NCBI GenBank assembly: GCA_027028725.1
Contig: JALVIB010000091.1
Coordinates: forward strand, 1-6,715
Length of the DNA: 6,715 nucleotides
Reading direction: 5' to 3'
Source: Candidatus Altimarinota bacterium
GTDB lineage: Bacteria > Patescibacteriota > Gracilibacteria > UBA4473
A program made the position numbers and the translations under genes. This document shows, in pieces, positions 4,955 through 6,715 of the stretch (positions are counted from its first letter, which is position 1; each line of letters opens with the position of its first letter). The notes beneath the pieces are model-generated. The model saw nothing but the letters and a program-made list of their open reading frames with translations, was not told where the DNA came from and made no database searches.

Positions 4955-6262
4955 ATGGAAGAAATACCCATACTGATCTTGCTCTTATTGCTTTCTGGAT
5001 TCTTTTCCGGAGCAGAAATCGCCTTGTTTTCTCTCGGACCAGAGAAAATTCAAGCCCTCAAAAATAAAGCCAAAAATTCCCGCGAAAAAAAGCGCGCCAC
5101 TCGTTTAGAATTGGTTAAATCGGATGTGGACAAGCTTTTGGTGACGATTCTCATCGGGAACAATGTGGTCAATGTGGCGGCATCTTCTATCGCCACAGTG
5201 GTGGCTTTGAAACTCGGTCAGCAATTTGGTTTAGGCGAAAACGCTTCACTGGTTATCGGTTTGGTGACGGGGGTGATGACCTTTTTGATCTTAATTTTTG
5301 GAGAAATTATCCCGAAAGTTTTTGCGCATAAATATGCCTTGAAGTTTTCGCTATTCGTCGCGCCGATAATTCAGTTTTTGAGCTGGATTTTGTGGCCAGT
5401 GGTGACTCCGATTTCTTTTCTGTCGAAAAAATTCGCGGGAAAAAAAGAAAAAACTCATGGTTTGAGCGAGGAAGAATTAAAAGCTGCTTTGGAGCTATCG
5501 GAAAATGAAGGGAGAATTGAAAAAGACGAAAAAGAGCTTTTTGAGCGAGTTTTGGAGTTTGATCAGCATAAAGTTGAGACAATTATGACCCCGCGAAGTA
5601 AGATTTTTTCTTTGCCGGACAATATGCCGACCATGGAGGCGTTAGAGAAAATTAAGGAAGCAAGTTTTTCGCGGATTCCGATTTATCACGAAGAATCCGA
5701 TAACATTATCGGAATTTTGCGGGTGCAGTCGCTGGTTGACGAGTTTATGAAGGAAGATTTCCGCGAAAAAAATCTCGCGAATTTATCACTAACTCCGCCG
5801 ATGAAGATTCCGCTGACGATGAAAATCGACACACTTTTGAAGAAATTTCAGGAAGAGAAAACTCATTTGGCTTTGGTTTTCAACGAACATGGAGGATTGA
5901 TTGGTTTAATCACTTTGGAAGACATTTTAGAAGAAATTTTCGGGGAATTTGAAGATGAGGAAGACGAAGAAGTGAAGTTAATACAAAGAACTGGTAAAAA
6001 CTCGTTTAACTGCCTAGCAGAAACGGAATTAGAACAAATTGAGACTTTTGTTAAGGAAAATTTCGCGGGATTTTCCAACAAATTCCCCTGGACACTGGAA
6101 GAAGAAAATAAAACGCTTGCCTACTTTCTATTGGAGCAATTAGAAAGATTTCCCGAAGAAGGCGAAGAAATTTCCTTAAAAGTGGATAAAAAAACTTTTA
6201 TTTTTAAGGTGAAAAAAGTGAACGACGAACAGATTCAAGAGGTTGAAGTGGTGGTGAAGTAA
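4955..6262 (+). CDS. CNNM/CBS/CorC-type membrane protein (HlyC/CorC family)
   Basis: A 435-aa inner-membrane protein of the family that includes magnesium/cobalt efflux-associated proteins (CorB/CorC, CNNM). Domain order is complete. The CNNM/DUF21 transmembrane domain covers about 1-165, with SGFFSGAEIALFSL (14-27), TILIGNNVVNVAASS (64-78) and FGEIIPK (115-121) marking its conserved helices and small-residue/Pro motifs. An acidic linker (SEEELKAALELSENEG, 171-186) precedes a CBS pair at about 205-330, with IMTPR (210-214) and GLITLEDILEEIFGE (317-331). A C-terminal CorC_HlyC domain spans about 345-433. A Glu/Asp run (331-339) separates the CBS pair from the last domain. Members of the family bind ATP-Mg at the CBS pair and act in Mg2+ export or homeostasis; the substrate here is inferred, not shown. 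It is apparently monocistronic, with promoter and terminator of its own. Confidence 0.9.
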   Translation: MEEIPILILLLLLSGFFSGAEIALFSLGPEKIQALKNKAKNSREKKRATRLELVKSDVDKLLVTILIGNNVVNVAASSIATVVALKLGQQFGLGENASLVIGLVTGVMTFLILIFGEIIPKVFAHKYALKFSLFVAPIIQFLSWILWPVVTPISFLSKKFAGKKEKTHGLSEEELKAALELSENEGRIEKDEKELFERVLEFDQHKVETIMTPRSKIFSLPDNMPTMEALEKIKEASFSRIPIYHEESDNIIGILRVQSLVDEFMKEDFREKNLANLSLTPPMKIPLTMKIDTLLKKFQEEKTHLALVFNEHGGLIGLITLEDILEEIFGEFEDEEDEEVKLIQRTGKNSFNCLAETELEQIETFVKENFAGFSNKFPWTLEEENKTLAYFLLEQLERFPEEGEEISLKVDKKTFIFKVKKVNDEQIQEVEVVVK

Positions 6263-6295
6263 CCACTCTCATCGCCTTATAGGGTTTTTTAGTTT

Positions 6296-6317
6296 CCGTT
6301 GAAAAACGGGCTTTTTT
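6296..6317 (+). terminator. Intrinsic terminator of the CorC-like gene
   Basis: CCGTT (6296-6300), GAAA tetraloop (6301-6304), AACGG (6305-6309), then GC and a six-T run (6312-6317). The stem is short but the GNRA loop and U-tract are typical. A weaker CCT-TAT-AGG hairpin with its own T6 run lies just before it (6275-6290). The loop and right stem overlap the -35 element of the downstream promoter. Confidence 0.6.
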
Positions 6318-6327
6318 GTGGTATAAT
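6299..6327 (+). promoter_or_regulatory. Promoter of the penicillin-binding protein gene
   Basis: TTGAAA (6299-6304), 17-bp spacer, TATAAT (6322-6327): the best consensus promoter in the window. The ATG at 6334 begins six bases after the -10, where transcription is expected to start, so the mRNA is predicted to be leaderless. The promoter is embedded in the preceding terminator. Confidence 0.7.
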
Positions 6328-6333
6328 TCTTTG

Positions 6334-6715
6334 ATGAAAAAGAAATGGCTGAAATGGTTGTTGTGGAGCGGGATATTTTTAATTTTAGTCGGAATTTTTT
6401 TCGCGGGATTTTTGTTTTACAAATTTAAAGACGATTTTTTCGCGGGAAAAGCTTTCAGCAAATACAATTTGCCGTATTCGGTGATTTTTCTGGACCGCAA
6501 AGGAGAAGAAATTTACCGGTCTTTTGATAACCAAAACCGCGAGTGGACGGATTTAGAAGACATTTCCGATTACCTTAAAGAAATCACCATTTTGACCGAA
6601 GACAAGCGGTTTTATCACCATTTCGGAGTAGATTTTCGCGGGATTTTGCGCGCGGCAATTGCCAATTTGCGAGCTGGACGAGTTGTTCAAGGAGGATCAA
6701 CTCTGACGCAACAAA
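6334..6715 (+). CDS. Class A penicillin-binding protein, N-terminal part (runs off the window)
   Basis: The first 127 residues of a bifunctional peptidoglycan synthase: a glycosyltransferase (GT51) domain that polymerises lipid II, and by family precedent a transpeptidase domain beyond the window. Visible are a cytoplasmic Lys-rich start (MKKKWLKW), a single transmembrane anchor (about 9-29), a short periplasmic stretch with LDRKGEEIY (53-61), then GT51 motif 1, EDKRFYHHFGVD (89-100) with catalytic Glu89, the ANLRAGR segment (110-116), and motif 2, QGGSTLTQQ (119-127), at the edge. ATG 6334 is chosen because it fits the leaderless promoter; TTG 6331 would add one residue. The gene carries three exact copies of the iterated word, two in the membrane/periplasmic junction reading FFAG. 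It uses the lipid-linked product of the pathway in which MurC acts. Confidence 0.93.
   Translation, partial: MKKKWLKWLLWSGIFLILVGIFFAGFLFYKFKDDFFAGKAFSKYNLPYSVIFLDRKGEEIYRSFDNQNREWTDLEDISDYLKEITILTEDKRFYHHFGVDFRGILRAAIANLRAGRVVQGGSTLTQQ

Larger units (their letters stand above)
178..6643. repeat. Highly iterated 9-bp word TTCGCGGGA, 16 exact copies
   Basis: Exact copies in plus orientation lie at 178-186, 505-513, 1149-1157, 2254-2262, 4244-4252, 4903-4911, 5432-5440, 6062-6070, 6400-6408, 6439-6447 and 6635-6643. Copies in reverse orientation (TCCCGCGAA) lie at 424-432, 2425-2433, 3824-3832, 4789-4797 and 5078-5086. In all 16 the flanking bases are A or T (W-TTCGCGGGA-W), usually extending into AAAA or TTTT. 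Single-mismatch copies are at 334, 695, 1319, 1727, 3014, 3151, 3649, 5589, 5759 and 5773. Twelve exact copies are inside genes and are read as FAG, FRG, SRD, SRE or PAK, so the constraint is on DNA rather than on one peptide. Coordinates here span the first to the last exact copy; the span itself is not one element. Confidence 0.9.

Noticed and set aside
178..6643. CRISPR array explanation for the repeated word
   Set aside because: The copies are 9 bp, irregularly spaced by tens to over a thousand bases, in both orientations and inside genes; there is no repeat-spacer periodicity.
178..6643. Noc- or parS-like site explanation for the word
   Set aside because: The word loosely resembles the Noc site (ATTTCCCGGGAAAT) but is not palindromic, and one copy per roughly 420 bp is far too dense for such sites.
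1..6715. Alternative genetic code (UGA reassigned, as in Gracilibacteria)
   Set aside because: Trp is TGG where checked, no in-frame TGA occurs in the genes, and all genes end in TAA; the window gives no evidence for recoding, though it cannot exclude it.

Overview
The window is AT-rich (about 38-40% GC by eye) and gene-dense, with short spacers, an all-TAA stop set and the standard genetic code (no in-frame TGA seen, Trp as TGG). The gene content, the compact spacing and the style of the minor pilins (an AREGIEGVRNIRDTNW block after the pilin helix) suggest a Candidate Phyla Radiation / Patescibacteria-type bacterium. That assignment is an inference from style, not a proven placement.

Layout. 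Positions 1-214 hold no convincing gene but contain a long imperfect inverted repeat (about 29-150) and the promoter of the next gene. Positions 215-1465 (+) encode MurC, the ligase that adds L-alanine to UDP-MurNAc. It converges, over a 47-nt gap with a shared terminator-like structure, on a three-gene minus-strand operon (3783 down to 1513). That operon encodes type IV pilus / type II secretion minor pseudopilins in the order FimT/GspH-like, PilV/GspI-like, PilW/GspJ-like, with overlapping start and stop codons. Divergently transcribed from it is NAD kinase (3884-4786, +). A 168-nt spacer with nested inverted repeats follows, then a CNNM/CBS/CorC-type membrane protein (4955-6262, +). Last is the start of a class A penicillin-binding protein (6334 to the window end, +), cut off inside its transglycosylase domain. 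Cell-wall synthesis (MurC, PBP), pilus assembly and housekeeping cofactor/ion genes are mixed, each apparently with its own promoter.

The most unusual signal is not a gene. The 9-mer TTCGCGGGA (complement TCCCGCGAA) occurs 16 times exactly in 6.7 kb, on both strands, in coding and non-coding DNA, and in several reading frames; at least ten more copies differ by one base. Well under 0.1 copy would be expected by chance. It behaves like a highly iterated genome word comparable in kind to HIP1 or to DNA uptake sequences. Three intergenic copies sit just upstream of promoters and point into the gene. Two form a perfect 18-bp inverted repeat behind nadK.

A second genome-style signal is that the start codons of the predicted transcription units lie 6-10 nt (mostly 6-7) after a -10-like hexamer with no Shine-Dalgarno sequence, which predicts leaderless or nearly leaderless mRNAs.
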